Below are positions 25,659 to 34,241 of a stretch of DNA of 64,000 bases, piece after piece (positions within the stretch are counted from its first letter, which is position 1; each line of letters opens with the position of its first letter). The position numbers and the translations under genes are program-made. Under the pieces are notes generated by a model. It did no database searches. It had not been told where the DNA came from and saw only the letters and a list, made by a program, of their open reading frames with translations. Source of the stretch: Pelotomaculum terephthalicicum JT (lineage in GTDB: Bacteria > Bacillota > Desulfotomaculia > Desulfotomaculales > Pelotomaculaceae); assembly GCF_022410535.1 (NCBI RefSeq), contig NZ_JAKNBL010000001.1, positions 248,001 through 312,000 of the forward strand, written 5' to 3'.

Positions 25659-27674
25659 TTAGCGCCAGTATATTTCTATGACGTCCCCTTCTTTCAGCGC
25701 GTCGGTAAACCCGGCGGCGGCGCCGTTCAGGCGCAACACCGGCGGGCCGGTGTGCGCCGCCGGGTCCAGCTCGATATGGTTAAGCACATCCACAAAGATA
25801 TAATGCTTTTTCCCAGTCAGGTTGATTTTTTTCCCGTTTGCCGTGACGGAAATTGCTTCGCCGGACAACCGGCCCGTACCGCTCCCGTCTACCGCCGGGT
25901 CATCACTCTCAGAGCCCGGGAGTTTTTTTTTGACAAACGTTACATAGTCCCCGTCCTTTAAAACTTGTTCCAAGGTTGCTGCAACACCGTTAACCTTGAT
26001 TGGCTGATCCGCCGGATCGGCTGTCTCAAAAAGCTCTCCCACGGTTTTGACCGTTTTTATCTCCAGATGGTCGCCATCCATTATCTCGCAATCATAAGAA
26101 GCTGTTTCCCCGTTGATAATAAAAACCGGCTCGATTGCCCTGGGTTCGCCGTTCAAAGTAATGCTGACTCCTTCCAGGCCGTCCAGGAAATCCCGGACGT
26201 AAGCCCTGGCGTCCGCACCGGTCCCGGCTTTTAAAACATTAATCTCGTCTCCGTCTTTTATAGTTGATTTCAAATTGGCCTTTTCACCGTTTATGTATAT
26301 CTCCGCCGGACTGGCCAAGCTCCCGTAAACCACCTCGGGCCTGCCGTTCAGGGTAAATTTCAAATCCTTGCCGTTTTGCCCGATTAAATCCCTGGGATTG
26401 AACTCCAACAGGCTGAGGGCGTTTGACACATTAAGGTCCTTTGAATTAAAAAGGCGGAATTCCTTGCCGTCAACTTTAATAGTAACAAAATTTTGCCCCA
26501 GTTTTTTGATGGCCACTGTGGCAATCCCCACTACCGTAACCCCTTCGGGTCCGTCCAGGCCTTCCTCGTCGACAGTCAGGTTCTGGACGGCCGCTCTCCC
26601 CCGGACGGCGACTTTTTGCGCGTCTATGCCCAACTTTTCCGCCAGTTTGCCGGTCAGCCCCGGCAAACGCGAGCCGCCTCCCACGCAAAAGACTGTGCGC
26701 GGCGGTTCTCCGCCGTTGAGGTTAATAATGGACCCGGCTATCTCACCGGCCATCTTGTCCAATACCGGCTCGATCACGGCAGCCACCTCAGCGGCGGTAA
26801 CCGTGTTCTCGACCCCCAGAACATCTTTGTAAACTATCTTCCCGCCTTTTTCCATTGACCGTTTAATTTTTTCCGCCCAGTTAAAGTCAACCAATAAAGC
26901 TTCGGCCACAGCCTCGGTTATTTCGTCACCGGCCACCGGCACCATGCCGTACGACACCACCGCCCCCTTTCTGGTGATGGCGATATCCGATGTGCCCGCG
27001 CCGATATCAATCAGCGCCAGATTTAACAGTCTCATACTTTCCGGAATCAGCACCTCGATGGCCGCGATTGGTTCCAGGGTCAGGTTCACCGGCTCCAGAC
27101 CCACTCTTCCCAACACCGCGTAAAGCCCGTTCACCACCGATTCCGGCAGGAAAGTAGCCAAAACGTCGGCGCCGATAATCTTGCCGCGATGCCCGATTAA
27201 ATTGGTGACCGGGTAGTTGTTTAAATAATATTTGACAATACTGTAGCCCACGCAATAAAATTTCTCCGTGCTTCCGGCAATAGCCGTGTCAACCTCCTGG
27301 TGGGCGCTCCTGATCCCGGTTATTTCCAAGCTGTTTACCATAGTGCCGTCTATTTCCACATGGTCATCAATTTCCATTTCCACGTGGCACTGTTTGGTTG
27401 CCAGGGACCTTCCCGCGGCGGCTATGGCCGCTTTGTTCAACTTAAACCCAACCATTTTTTCAAGAGCGCGTTTGACTTCCAGCACAGTGTCCGCGACTTT
27501 GGGGATATCGTGAATCTGGCCGTCAAACATGGACCGGCTGCCGTGCTCAGCCAGATGCTGGGCCACTATGCGCAGCAGGCCCGACTCCACCAGGGCCACG
27601 ATGCCGATTACCGTTCTTGTCCCAATATCCAGGGCGAATATGGAGTTTTCCGCGGAGGGAATTATTTTTGCCAT
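25659..27674 (-). CDS. FtsA/PilM-like ATPase with C-terminal beta-grasp-like repeats
   Basis: A 671-residue protein. The N-terminal part (1-370) is an actin-like ATPase: FALDIGTRTVIGIV (phosphate 1), LALIDIGAGTSDIAI (phosphate 2) and CVGGGSRLPGL (adenosine), with the FtsA-type 1C region between. From about 385 on, at least three repeats appear with the pattern ING...(T/I).KDGD.I.I (VYGSLASPAEIYINGEKANL, VFIINGETASYDCEIMDGDH, IKVNGVAATLEQVLKDGDYV), like ThiS/MoaD or SLBB-type beta-grasp units. Usual FtsA is about 420 residues, so the extra 250 are unusual. ATG 27674 follows GAGGTG. No ftsZ is nearby. It may be an envelope scaffold rather than a divisome protein. Confidence 0.8.
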   Translation of the reverse strand: MAKIIPSAENSIFALDIGTRTVIGIVALVESGLLRIVAQHLAEHGSRSMFDGQIHDIPKVADTVLEVKRALEKMVGFKLNKAAIAAAGRSLATKQCHVEMEIDDHVEIDGTMVNSLEITGIRSAHQEVDTAIAGSTEKFYCVGYSIVKYYLNNYPVTNLIGHRGKIIGADVLATFLPESVVNGLYAVLGRVGLEPVNLTLEPIAAIEVLIPESMRLLNLALIDIGAGTSDIAITRKGAVVSYGMVPVAGDEITEAVAEALLVDFNWAEKIKRSMEKGGKIVYKDVLGVENTVTAAEVAAVIEPVLDKMAGEIAGSIINLNGGEPPRTVFCVGGGSRLPGLTGKLAEKLGIDAQKVAVRGRAAVQNLTVDEEGLDGPEGVTVVGIATVAIKKLGQNFVTIKVDGKEFRLFNSKDLNVSNALSLLEFNPRDLIGQNGKDLKFTLNGRPEVVYGSLASPAEIYINGEKANLKSTIKDGDEINVLKAGTGADARAYVRDFLDGLEGVSITLNGEPRAIEPVFIINGETASYDCEIMDGDHLEIKTVKTVGELFETADPADQPIKVNGVAATLEQVLKDGDYVTFVKKKLPGSESDDPAVDGSGTGRLSGEAISVTANGKKINLTGKKHYIFVDVLNHIELDPAAHTGPPVLRLNGAAAGFTDALKEGDVIEIYWR

Positions 27675-27888
27675 TTTACACCTCAAAGCTTGAATTTCCC
27701 TTGGTAAATTTCAACAAGAAGTATAACCCATATACTCCCGTTAATCAACTATTCATCAATATATCCCCGTCCAGCTCAACTAACTCGTGAACTTGCTTTA
27801 AATGGCACGCAGGGACACGCAGGCTCATGTTTCGGCCCTGCAATAGTCCTTTTGCCGCTCATACCGGTTTTTTTGCTTGTAGCTTCGT

Positions 27889-28368
27889 TCAAATTTTACG
27901 GTTCACCAATACACCATGTCCGTTGTCAGGCCCATTTTTCCACATAATGATAGCGTCTTCATTGTTGTCGGTATAATACTTTTTCCTCAGCCCTTTTTCA
28001 ATGAAACCCAGAGTAGCGTAAAGATGCCGCGCGACCAGGTTTGACGGACGCACTTCCAGAGTCATCTTGAAGACCCCCATCAAAGCGGCCCGCCTGATCA
28101 ATTCCATCATCAGCAATTTGCCGATATTATTCATCCGGTAATCGGGATGCACCGCCACATTGGTGATCTGCGCCTCTTCGAGAACAAGCCACATTCCCCC
28201 GTAGCCTGCCACCTGTTTATTTACTAACGCCACAATATAATGGGCGAAACTGTTTTTTATTTCGGAAGAAAAAGTCTGGCGGGACCAGGGAGCAGGGTAA
28301 GACGCCTGTTCGATTTTAAACACTTGATCCAGGTGTTCAGGACTCATTTCACAAAAAGCAACTTTCAC
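27889..28368 (-). CDS. rimI: Ribosomal-protein-S18-alanine N-acetyltransferase
   Basis: A 159-residue GNAT enzyme. The acetyl-CoA loop reads VHPDYRMNNIGKLLM (Q/RxxGxG/A variant) and the C-terminal part has LEVRPSNLVARHLYATLGF, the RimI signature (EVR.SN..A..LY...GF). It acetylates the N-terminus of S18. GTG 28368 follows GGGGGAT. The gene lies four bases after tsaB, the usual tsaE-tsaB-rimI order in Firmicutes. Confidence 0.92.
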   Translation of the reverse strand: MKVAFCEMSPEHLDQVFKIEQASYPAPWSRQTFSSEIKNSFAHYIVALVNKQVAGYGGMWLVLEEAQITNVAVHPDYRMNNIGKLLMMELIRRAALMGVFKMTLEVRPSNLVARHLYATLGFIEKGLRKKYYTDNNEDAIIMWKNGPDNGHGVLVNRKI

Positions 28369-28372
28369 TATG

Positions 28373-29083
28373 CTATCCCCCGGAACAGTGTTTTTTCCGC
28401 CAAATTACCTCAGCCTCGGAAAGCCTGATATATTCAGGCTGCAACCGCAGGGGGCTGACGCCCCTGCCGTTGTCGAACGCGGCCAAGCCCAGCTCGGCTA
28501 CCACGGCGCCCCTCGGGTAGCCCGCGGCCAGCGGGGCAAATGCCGCCAACGGCCCCAGTCCGGCTATAAGCCGGAGCTCGTAAACCGGCACGCCATCTCC
28601 TAAAAAAGTCACCGGCTTTTGATAACCCGCCAACAATTCGATTAATTCCTCTATCCGCACGGCCCTTGGACTCACCAGCAAAACCGGAGCCTGGCCGGTA
28701 TGATCATAAACAGCGGTGTACACTTCATTCTTTCGCGCGTTTAATATCGGGCATACTAAACGCTTATGTGCGTCAAGCGCGTAAGCGAGGGTATCAAGGG
28801 TGGAAATACCCGTCACCGGCAGCTTCCACACTTGGGCCAAAGTCTTGGCGGTACTCATGCCAATCCGCAGGCCGGTGAAAGAGCCCGGCCCGCTGGACAC
28901 CGCTATGCCGGCCAGGTTGCGGCGTTCAACCTCCGCGTCTTCGAGTACCGCCTTAATCATCGGCAGCAGGTTTACCGAATGGGTTCTTTTATTTAAAACC
29001 ATGCGCTCGGCCAGGATTCCCTCCCTACCGGCGACGGCAACCGCGGCCACCGGAGTGGCAGATTCAATCCCCAGCACATACAA
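28373..29083 (-). CDS. tsaB: tRNA threonylcarbamoyladenosine biosynthesis protein TsaB
   Basis: A 236-residue protein. LGIESATPVAAVAV at the N-terminus, then GIAVSSGPGSFTGLRIGMSTAKTLA, the TsaB/YeaZ signature of the ASKHA-like fold. It partners TsaD and TsaE in making t6A37 of ANN-decoding tRNAs; tsaD is not in the window. It overlaps the end of tsaE by 20 bases. Confidence 0.95.
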   Translation of the reverse strand: MYVLGIESATPVAAVAVAGREGILAERMVLNKRTHSVNLLPMIKAVLEDAEVERRNLAGIAVSSGPGSFTGLRIGMSTAKTLAQVWKLPVTGISTLDTLAYALDAHKRLVCPILNARKNEVYTAVYDHTGQAPVLLVSPRAVRIEELIELLAGYQKPVTFLGDGVPVYELRLIAGLGPLAAFAPLAAGYPRGAVVAELGLAAFDNGRGVSPLRLQPEYIRLSEAEVIWRKKHCSGG

Positions 29084-29603
29084 GGTCCATCAACTCCTCA
29101 ATCAAGCCTGTCATGCCCTCCCCATATGGAACAAAAGTGATCTTTCTGACGTCCTCACTCTCCGGACTCCTGTCAATCCTGTCAATGAAGACATCCAGTC
29201 TTACTTCCGGGAGCAGTTCAGCCACGCGCTCCGCCCACTCTATTACCGTCGCGCCATTGCCGTAAAAATATTCTTCATAACCCAGATCTTCTAATGCCAG
29301 CGCGTCTTCCAGGCGGTAAAAATCCATATGATACAGAGGCAGCCGGCCCTGATACTCATTTATGAGGGTAAAAGTGGGGCTGGTCACCGGCCCGGCGACC
29401 TCCATGCCGCAGGCCACTCCCTGGGCAAACCGGGTTTTTCCGGCCCCAAGGTCACCGTTCAGACAAACCACGTCACCCGCGCGCAGCAAGGCGCCTAGCT
29501 TTTCCCCGACACAGGCGGTTTCTTCCGGTGTTGTAGTCTTAATTGCAAGCAACACTTTCACCCCGATATCTTTAACGCCTCTACCCCGACCAGGGTTAAA
29601 CAT
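29064..29603 (-). CDS. tsaE: tRNA threonylcarbamoyladenosine biosynthesis ATPase TsaE
   Basis: A P-loop ATPase of up to 179 residues. Walker A reads GDLGAGKTRFAQG, and the downstream motifs SPTFTLINEYQG, YHMDFYRL and VIEWAERV are those of TsaE/YjeE. The true start is uncertain: ATG 29603 has no ribosome binding site, while GTG 29561 or TTG 29552 (behind GGGGTG) give the usual family length of about 160-165. It is first of tsaE-tsaB-rimI. Confidence 0.92.
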   Translation of the reverse strand: MFNPGRGRGVKDIGVKVLLAIKTTTPEETACVGEKLGALLRAGDVVCLNGDLGAGKTRFAQGVACGMEVAGPVTSPTFTLINEYQGRLPLYHMDFYRLEDALALEDLGYEEYFYGNGATVIEWAERVAELLPEVRLDVFIDRIDRSPESEDVRKITFVPYGEGMTGLIEELMDLVCAGD

Positions 29604-29716
29604 TAAATATTATAACAGATACTGACATTTTATACTTTTCATTATAACAAAAAGTTTGCCCAAAAAACAAAAAACCCCTCCCGCTATCGGAAGGAAATAA
29701 ACAATATTGAAATTAT

Positions 29717-30121
29717 TCAACCGCTTGCCGCGGTCTTACCAAAAGTTGGGCAATTCCTGTCAAATCTCTGCAGGAATTCTTTTAGCTCGTCCACGTCAAA
29801 CGGTTTGCCGATGCAGGTAAGCGCTCCCTTTTTCATAGCTTGCGACACCGTTTGTTCCGAACTGAACGCAGTCATGATCACCACGTTTGTTTCGGGGGCC
29901 AGCGCTTTTATTTTTTCCAAAGCCTCCAGCCCCCCCATCAAGGGCATCCGTACATCCATAAAGACTAAATCGGGACGGATAGAACGAGCCAATTCAACTG
30001 CTTCAAGTCCATTACTAGCTGTATAAGCCCGATGACCTGAATCCTGAACAACAATTTCAAGCAAATAACGCACCCCGGCCTGATCGTCAACAATTAGAAC
30101 ATTTAACGGCTCTTGCTGCAT
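29717..30121 (-). CDS. spo0F: Single-domain response regulator, Spo0F type
   Basis: A 134-residue receiver domain without an output domain. Acidic pair VDDQ (12-13), phospho-acceptor Asp56 in LVFMDVRMP, Thr in VVIMTAFS and Lys in GKPFDVDEL. The closeness to Spo0F (ILIVDDQ.G.R.LL, IMTAF/Y and KPFDIDE) supports a role as the phosphorelay intermediate between sporulation kinases and Spo0B/Spo0A. ATG 30121 follows GGAGG. Neither kinase nor phosphotransferase is adjacent. Confidence 0.85.
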   Translation of the reverse strand: MQQEPLNVLIVDDQAGVRYLLEIVVQDSGHRAYTASNGLEAVELARSIRPDLVFMDVRMPLMGGLEALEKIKALAPETNVVIMTAFSSEQTVSQAMKKGALTCIGKPFDVDELKEFLQRFDRNCPTFGKTAASG

Positions 30122-30283
30122 TTCAATCACCTCCCGACAATAAATTTACATTATATAGCAATTCAGTTTAATAATTCAATTATATCATTTCGACAACTAA
30201 TTGCAATATTTCTGAAGAAGTTTCTCTTGTTTCTTTAATAATTTATCAATTTAACCAACATTTTGTTCTCCGGTGAGAAACTT

Positions 30284-31444
30284 CTATACAATTGAATAAA
30301 CCTTTACCCCGTTTATAAAGACTTTTTCCACACGGCAAAGAAAGTCAAAGGGATGCCGGTCCAATACGATAAAATCAGCGTCTTTTCCCGGTTCCAAACT
30401 ACCCAGGCGGTGGTCCAGCTTCAATATCTTCGCGGCGTTAATAGTAACCGCCCGCAGAGCGGCGTCCACGGTCAAACCGCCTTTAACAGTCATGGCGGCG
30501 GATATTGCCAGGAACTGAATGGGCACGACCGGGTGGTCGGTCATTATGGCAAACAGTACACCGGCCTCTGAGAGCACTCTGGCCGTTTGCAGAGTCAGTC
30601 CCTGCATTTCTACTTTGGCCCGGTTTGTGATCACCGGTCCAATGACGGCGGGAACCCCCAGCTCTGCCAGTTTCCGCGCTACAATATGGCCCTCGGTACA
30701 GTGTTCGACAACCAACTCCACCTGAAATTCCCGGGCGATGCGGACCGCGGTCATGATATCATCGGCGCGGTGGGCGTGTACCCGCAGAGGAATCTCCCGT
30801 TTCAGCACCCTGGCCAGCGCCTCCATCTTCAGGTCTTTCTCGACAGCTGCCGCATTTCCGGCACCGCCGGCGGCAGACTTCTTTAGGTATTCCTGTCCGC
30901 GCGCCAGCGCTTCTCTCAAAATAGCCGCGGAAGCCATGCGGGTGGCGGGCGTTTTCTTTTCACGCCCGTAGCTGCGTTTGGGATTTTCACCTAAAGCGGC
31001 CTTTAAACCGGCCGGGAAGCGGACGATCATATCATCTATCACAGTACCGTACGTCTTTACCGCCGCCATTTCACCACCGATGATATTGGCGCTGCCAGGT
31101 CCTGTCACAACAGTAGTGACCCCTCCCGCGAGAGCGTCGCGAAATCCCAGATCAGCCGGGTTGACTGCGTCGATGGCGCGCAAGTGCGGAGTGACCGGGT
31201 CGGTGCTTTCGTTACAGTCATCCCCTTCTTCCCGGTATATCTCTTCAACAATGCCGAGGTGACTGTGCGCGTCAATCATTCCGGGCATAACCACTTTTCC
31301 CGTCGCGTCAACGCTATCCGCGCCCGGGGGAATTACCATCCCCTGCTCAATTCCGAATATTTTGCCTTTATCTACCAGGAGGGTTCCTCTATCTATTACG
31401 CGCCCCGCCATGGTAATAATCATGCCGCCTGCAACAGCCAGCAC
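30284..31444 (-). CDS. Amidohydrolase (imidazolonepropionase-like metal hydrolase)
   Basis: A 386-residue metal-dependent hydrolase. The first metal motif is GMIDAHSHLG, then RVHAHRADDI, VEHCTEGH and ITDHP-like IMTDHPVVP near residue 305, ending with the composite beta-sandwich LGSLEPGKDADFIVLD. These match the subfamily of amidohydrolases annotated as imidazolonepropionase-like. The substrate is unknown. GTG 31444 follows GGGGTGG at seven bases. It is a single gene. Confidence 0.88.
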   Translation of the reverse strand: MLAVAGGMIITMAGRVIDRGTLLVDKGKIFGIEQGMVIPPGADSVDATGKVVMPGMIDAHSHLGIVEEIYREEGDDCNESTDPVTPHLRAIDAVNPADLGFRDALAGGVTTVVTGPGSANIIGGEMAAVKTYGTVIDDMIVRFPAGLKAALGENPKRSYGREKKTPATRMASAAILREALARGQEYLKKSAAGGAGNAAAVEKDLKMEALARVLKREIPLRVHAHRADDIMTAVRIAREFQVELVVEHCTEGHIVARKLAELGVPAVIGPVITNRAKVEMQGLTLQTARVLSEAGVLFAIMTDHPVVPIQFLAISAAMTVKGGLTVDAALRAVTINAAKILKLDHRLGSLEPGKDADFIVLDRHPFDFLCRVEKVFINGVKVYSIV

Positions 31445-31498
31445 CTGACCGCCACCCCTTTTTGTTAAAAAAAAACATCCTCCTATGGAAATTCTTTT

Positions 31499-31849
31499 TT
31501 ATAAATCCAACAAACCGAGACTTATTTCCACAGCCTGTTTTACTTTAATCATCATCTCGCTGTCAAGAGACGTTATCTTTTCCAGAAGCCTGCTTTTGTC
31601 TATAGTCCTGATTTGTTCCAGCAGTATTACTGAATTCTTCCCCATGCCACCCGGGTGAGACGGCATCTCAACGTGTGTCGGAAGCTTGGCCTTGGCGATT
31701 TGGGACGTGATCGCGGCAACAATAGTGGTAGGGCTGTACTGGTTGCCAATGTTATTTTGTATTATCAGCACCGGCCTTGTCCCCCCCTGTTCCGAGCCGA
31801 CAACCGGACTCAGATCGGCATAAAAAATATCACCCCGGCGGATCAGCAT
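31499..31849 (-). CDS. ndoA: EndoA (MazF-type) endoribonuclease toxin
   Basis: A 116-residue toxin. It begins [31 protein letters not shown], with [19 protein letters not shown] and [16 protein letters not shown], almost the classic Bacillus EndoA/YdcE sequence. It cleaves mRNA at U-rich pentamers in Bacillus. It follows the antitoxin gene after three bases. This chromosomal ndoAI-ndoA pair is conserved across Firmicutes. Confidence 0.95.
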   Translation of the reverse strand: MLIRRGDIFYADLSPVVGSEQGGTRPVLIIQNNIGNQYSPTTIVAAITSQIAKAKLPTHVEMPSHPGGMGKNSVILLEQIRTIDKSRLLEKITSLDSEMMIKVKQAVEISLGLLDL

Positions 31850-31852
31850 GAC

Positions 31853-32128
31853 TCACTTTACCTCCGTCCCCGGTAGTTCGAACTTTTGGGTTACTTCTGA
31901 TTCCAAGCGATAATGCTCAATGGCAAGCGCGAGGTTTATATTAGCCATTTCAATGTATCCTTTTTTCATTTGCTCAATGAACAACCGCCTTCTCCAGTCT
32001 TCAATGTAAAGCTTCACGGCCTCGCCAACAACATCGCTCCGGCTGATCTGCTCGGCGGCCGCGATCCGGTCCACTTCGGCCAGAAGCGGATCGGGCAAAC
32101 TGACTATAATTTTCTTGACCCGTGGCAC
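31853..32128 (-). CDS. ndoAI: EndoAI antitoxin (ribbon-helix-helix)
   Basis: A 91-residue antitoxin. RVKKIIVSLPDPLLAEVDRIAAAEQISRSDVVGEAV is a ribbon-helix-helix DNA-binding fold, and the C-terminal part neutralises EndoA. The frame is open from ATG 32146, but GGAGG lies inside that extension and points to GTG 32128 (or TTG 32131). It sits directly upstream of ndoA in a two-gene operon. Confidence 0.9.
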   Translation of the reverse strand: MPRVKKIIVSLPDPLLAEVDRIAAAEQISRSDVVGEAVKLYIEDWRRRLFIEQMKKGYIEMANINLALAIEHYRLESEVTQKFELPGTEVK

Positions 32129-32166
32129 CAACCGGACCTCCTTCATGAAGCGGTAATAGTTAAAGT

Positions 32167-32194
32167 ATTCAGAATTCAGGAGTCGGAATTCGGC
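32167..32194. repeat. Interspersed AGTCAG/CTGACT-type repeat, short copy
   Basis: TTCAGAATTCAGGAGTCGGAATTC between ndoAI and ilvN. It is the same word set as the copies at 16564-16636, 43461-43575 and 47441-47470. Confidence 0.5.
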
Positions 32195-32257
32195 ATTTTG
32201 GGGCGCTGCAAACCATTATCTAATTCTCTTATTTTGGGCTACCGACTCTTAAAAATA

Positions 32258-32749
32258 TCAGTATTTCACCGCGTCGTGACCGCGCAGCAGGGCAACTTTC
32301 CCGGTGCGCACCATCTCCACAATACCGTAGTCCTCCAGCGCCGCGCAAAACGCGTTTATTTTATTCTCATCACCCAGTATCTCGATAATCATAGTAACCT
32401 TGCCCACGTCAATTATATTGGCCCGAAACACTGAAACAAGATTGATTATGTCAGACCTGCGGTCGACTGCGACATTCACCTTGATTAAAGCGAGCTCGCG
32501 GGCTACCGAGTCTTCATACTTCAGTTCAACTATCTTAATAACGTCGACCAGCTTTGACAACTGCTTCATCACCTGATCCAGGATATAATCATCTCCCTGG
32601 ATAACAATAGTAATGCGTGTAACTCCGAGCTCTTCGGTATATCCGGCGGCGATACTCTCAATGTTAAATACCCTCCTGCTGAGCAGTCCGGATATCCGGG
32701 CCAGGACGCCAGGTTTATTGGTTACCAACACTGCCAGAGTATGTCTCAA
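32258..32749 (-). CDS. ilvN: Acetolactate synthase small subunit (regulatory)
   Basis: A 163-residue ACT-domain protein. RHTLAVLVTNKPGVLARISGLLSRRVFNIESIAAG and the later FRANIIDVGKVTMIIEILGDENKI are typical of IlvN/IlvH, which bind valine and tune the catalytic subunit. TTG 32749 lies six bases after GGAGGG; the longer frame to 32857 is unsupported. ilvB and ilvC, normally flanking ilvN, are absent here, so it is a detached small subunit. Confidence 0.92.
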   Translation of the reverse strand: MRHTLAVLVTNKPGVLARISGLLSRRVFNIESIAAGYTEELGVTRITIVIQGDDYILDQVMKQLSKLVDVIKIVELKYEDSVARELALIKVNVAVDRRSDIINLVSVFRANIIDVGKVTMIIEILGDENKINAFCAALEDYGIVEMVRTGKVALLRGHDAVKY

Positions 32750-32966
32750 ATTCAACCCTCCCGCCCGATAATATGAACAATGTGAATGCTGTATAAAAGT
32801 AAGCTTTATAAGATTATAAAAGCATTCATAGCACATATTATACCATAAATAAAGCATAAAAGTCTTTCTTTCTTAAACTGATAAACAAAGCCGGTATAAA
32901 GTTAGCTTAAAGATTTCAAATGGATTTTATGTTATTATATAGCTACGGAAAGTTCCGGAGGTCATT

Positions 32967-33638
32967 ATGATCAATTTAAATAAAATATCAATTTTCGAGG
33001 GTCTGGAGCAGAGTGAATTGGACCGGGTGGTAAAGTGGATCGCCAAGCGGACTTACCCCAAAGGAACAACCATATTCGTCGAGGGGGAAGAAACCGACGG
33101 CATATATATCGTCACTTCCGGTCATGTCAAGGTTTCAAAGCTGCACAAAGACGGTAGGGAAAAAACGCTGGCAATATTAAGCGAAGGCGACATCTTGGGA
33201 GAAATGACCCTTTTCGGCCTCGGCCTGCGCACGGCCACGGCTGAAACACTTGAACATACTACCGTACTGGTGATACCAAAAGTTAACTTCCGGTCCTTGT
33301 TAATGGAAACACCAAAAATATCCGTGAAAATTATTGAAATTTTATCAAACAGGTTAAAGCAGGCAAACAGACAAATTGAGGAACTGGTATTTTTAAACGC
33401 CCGTTCCCGGGTGATCTACAACTTAATCAGCCTGGCCAAAGTATACGGCCGGCCGGAAGAAGGGGAAATCAACATATCCCTGCAGTTGACTCACGCGGAA
33501 CTCGCCAAGCTTGTCGGAATATCCAGGGAAACGATGACAAAAGTGCTCGCTGAATTGCAGGAGAGCAATTTAATCAAAGTCACCCGGAAAAAACTTCAAG
33601 TGATTAACCTGGACAATCTATACCAGCAAGTGATGTAG
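32967..33638 (+). CDS. Crp/Fnr family transcriptional regulator
   Basis: A 223-residue regulator. The cyclic-nucleotide-binding fold (FVEGEETDGIYIVTSGHVKVSK, ILSEGDILGEMTLFG) leads into a long dimer helix and the winged helix LTHAELAKLVGISRETMTKVLAELQESNLIKV. There are no Cys for an FeS cluster, so it is not classical Fnr. The residues for cAMP are not obviously conserved; another ligand is likely. CGGAGG precedes ATG 32967. It lies upstream of glnB on the same strand but is separated by the glnB leader. Confidence 0.92.
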   Translation: MINLNKISIFEGLEQSELDRVVKWIAKRTYPKGTTIFVEGEETDGIYIVTSGHVKVSKLHKDGREKTLAILSEGDILGEMTLFGLGLRTATAETLEHTTVLVIPKVNFRSLLMETPKISVKIIEILSNRLKQANRQIEELVFLNARSRVIYNLISLAKVYGRPEEGEINISLQLTHAELAKLVGISRETMTKVLAELQESNLIKVTRKKLQVINLDNLYQQVM

Positions 33639-33716
33639 CGGCAATTTTTACGGATATATCCCCTTGCCAAAAATACACCGCCGGGTTAAAATAACTTAAG
33701 ATAAACATGATAGTAA

Positions 33717-33798
33717 GATACGCTGATGTATCGAGTTGAGGCCAAAGGTGTCCTTAAATGCTATGAGATTTATGGCATTTGAGACACCTTTTACTTTA
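33717..33798 (+). promoter_or_regulatory. Candidate ANTAR-type antiterminator leader of glnB
   Basis: P1 hairpin at 33717-33732 (GATAC/GTATC stem, loop GCTGAT). P2 at 33739-33754 (AGGCC/GTCCT with one C-U mismatch, loop AAAGGT). The 3' arm of P2 overlaps an intrinsic terminator from 33744 to 33798 (AAAGGTGTC paired with GACACCTTT, then TACTTT). Loops have G at position 4. Formation of P2 would prevent the terminator. Confidence 0.6.
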
Positions 33799-33825
33799 GC
33801 AAAAAAACAACAAGGAGGTTGTTTT

Positions 33826-34164
33826 GTGAAAAAAATCGAAGCCGTTATCCGCCCGGAAAAGCTGGAGGAAGTTAAAGACGCTCTAGGCAAGTACAACATC
33901 CACGGTTTGACCGTAAGCCAGGTAGTAGGCTGCGGATTGCAGAAAGGCAGGGTTGGCGTATATCGCGGCAATGAATACAGCATCAACCTGTTGCCGAAAA
34001 TCAAGCTGGAGATTGTTATCAGTGACTATCAGGCCGAAGACGTAGTGAGCATGATCAAAGAAGCAGCATATACAGGCGCAATCGGTGACGGAAAGATTTT
34101 TATTTTACCTGTGGAAAACGCTTTTCGCATCCGTACCGGCGAATCAGGCCAAGACGCGCTATAA
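33826..34164 (+). CDS. glnB: Nitrogen regulatory protein P-II
   Basis: A 112-residue PII signalling protein. It reads VKKIEAVIRPEKLEEVKDALG, has the T-loop Tyr in VYRGNEYSINLLPK, and the C-terminal TGAIGDGKIFILPVENAFRIRTGESG, the standard B-loop and C-loop. It senses 2-oxoglutarate and ATP/ADP, and partners with AmtB and glutamine synthetase. GTG 33826 follows AAGGAGG. It is linked through a small Cys-rich gene to amtB. No uridylyltransferase is nearby, so control may rely on ligands alone. Confidence 0.95.
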   Translation: MKKIEAVIRPEKLEEVKDALGKYNIHGLTVSQVVGCGLQKGRVGVYRGNEYSINLLPKIKLEIVISDYQAEDVVSMIKEAAYTGAIGDGKIFILPVENAFRIRTGESGQDAL

Positions 34165-34180
34165 AAAAACAAGGTCAACG

Positions 34181-34218
34181 ACGCCCTTGAAATGTCTATT
34201 TGGGGCGTTTTTATTTTT
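34181..34218 (+). terminator. Terminator, possibly conditional, between glnB and the Cys-rich gene
   Basis: ACGCCC/GGGGCGT stem followed by TTTTTATTTTT. Just upstream, AGGTC-AACGAC-GCCCT could form a mismatched small hairpin with a six-base loop (A1, G4), like the other ANTAR P2 elements, but I see no convincing P1. Confidence 0.5.
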
Positions 34219-34241
34219 ATGGGAGGTTTGGAACTATCTTG

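Noticed and set aside
31440-31500. A run of nine T on the minus strand right after GGAGGATG upstream of the amidohydrolase, suggesting slippage-controlled translation
   Set aside because: The ATG abuts the Shine-Dalgarno site and its frame does not join the amidohydrolase by a single slip without a stop. The GTG at 31444 with its own GGGGTGG explains the gene.
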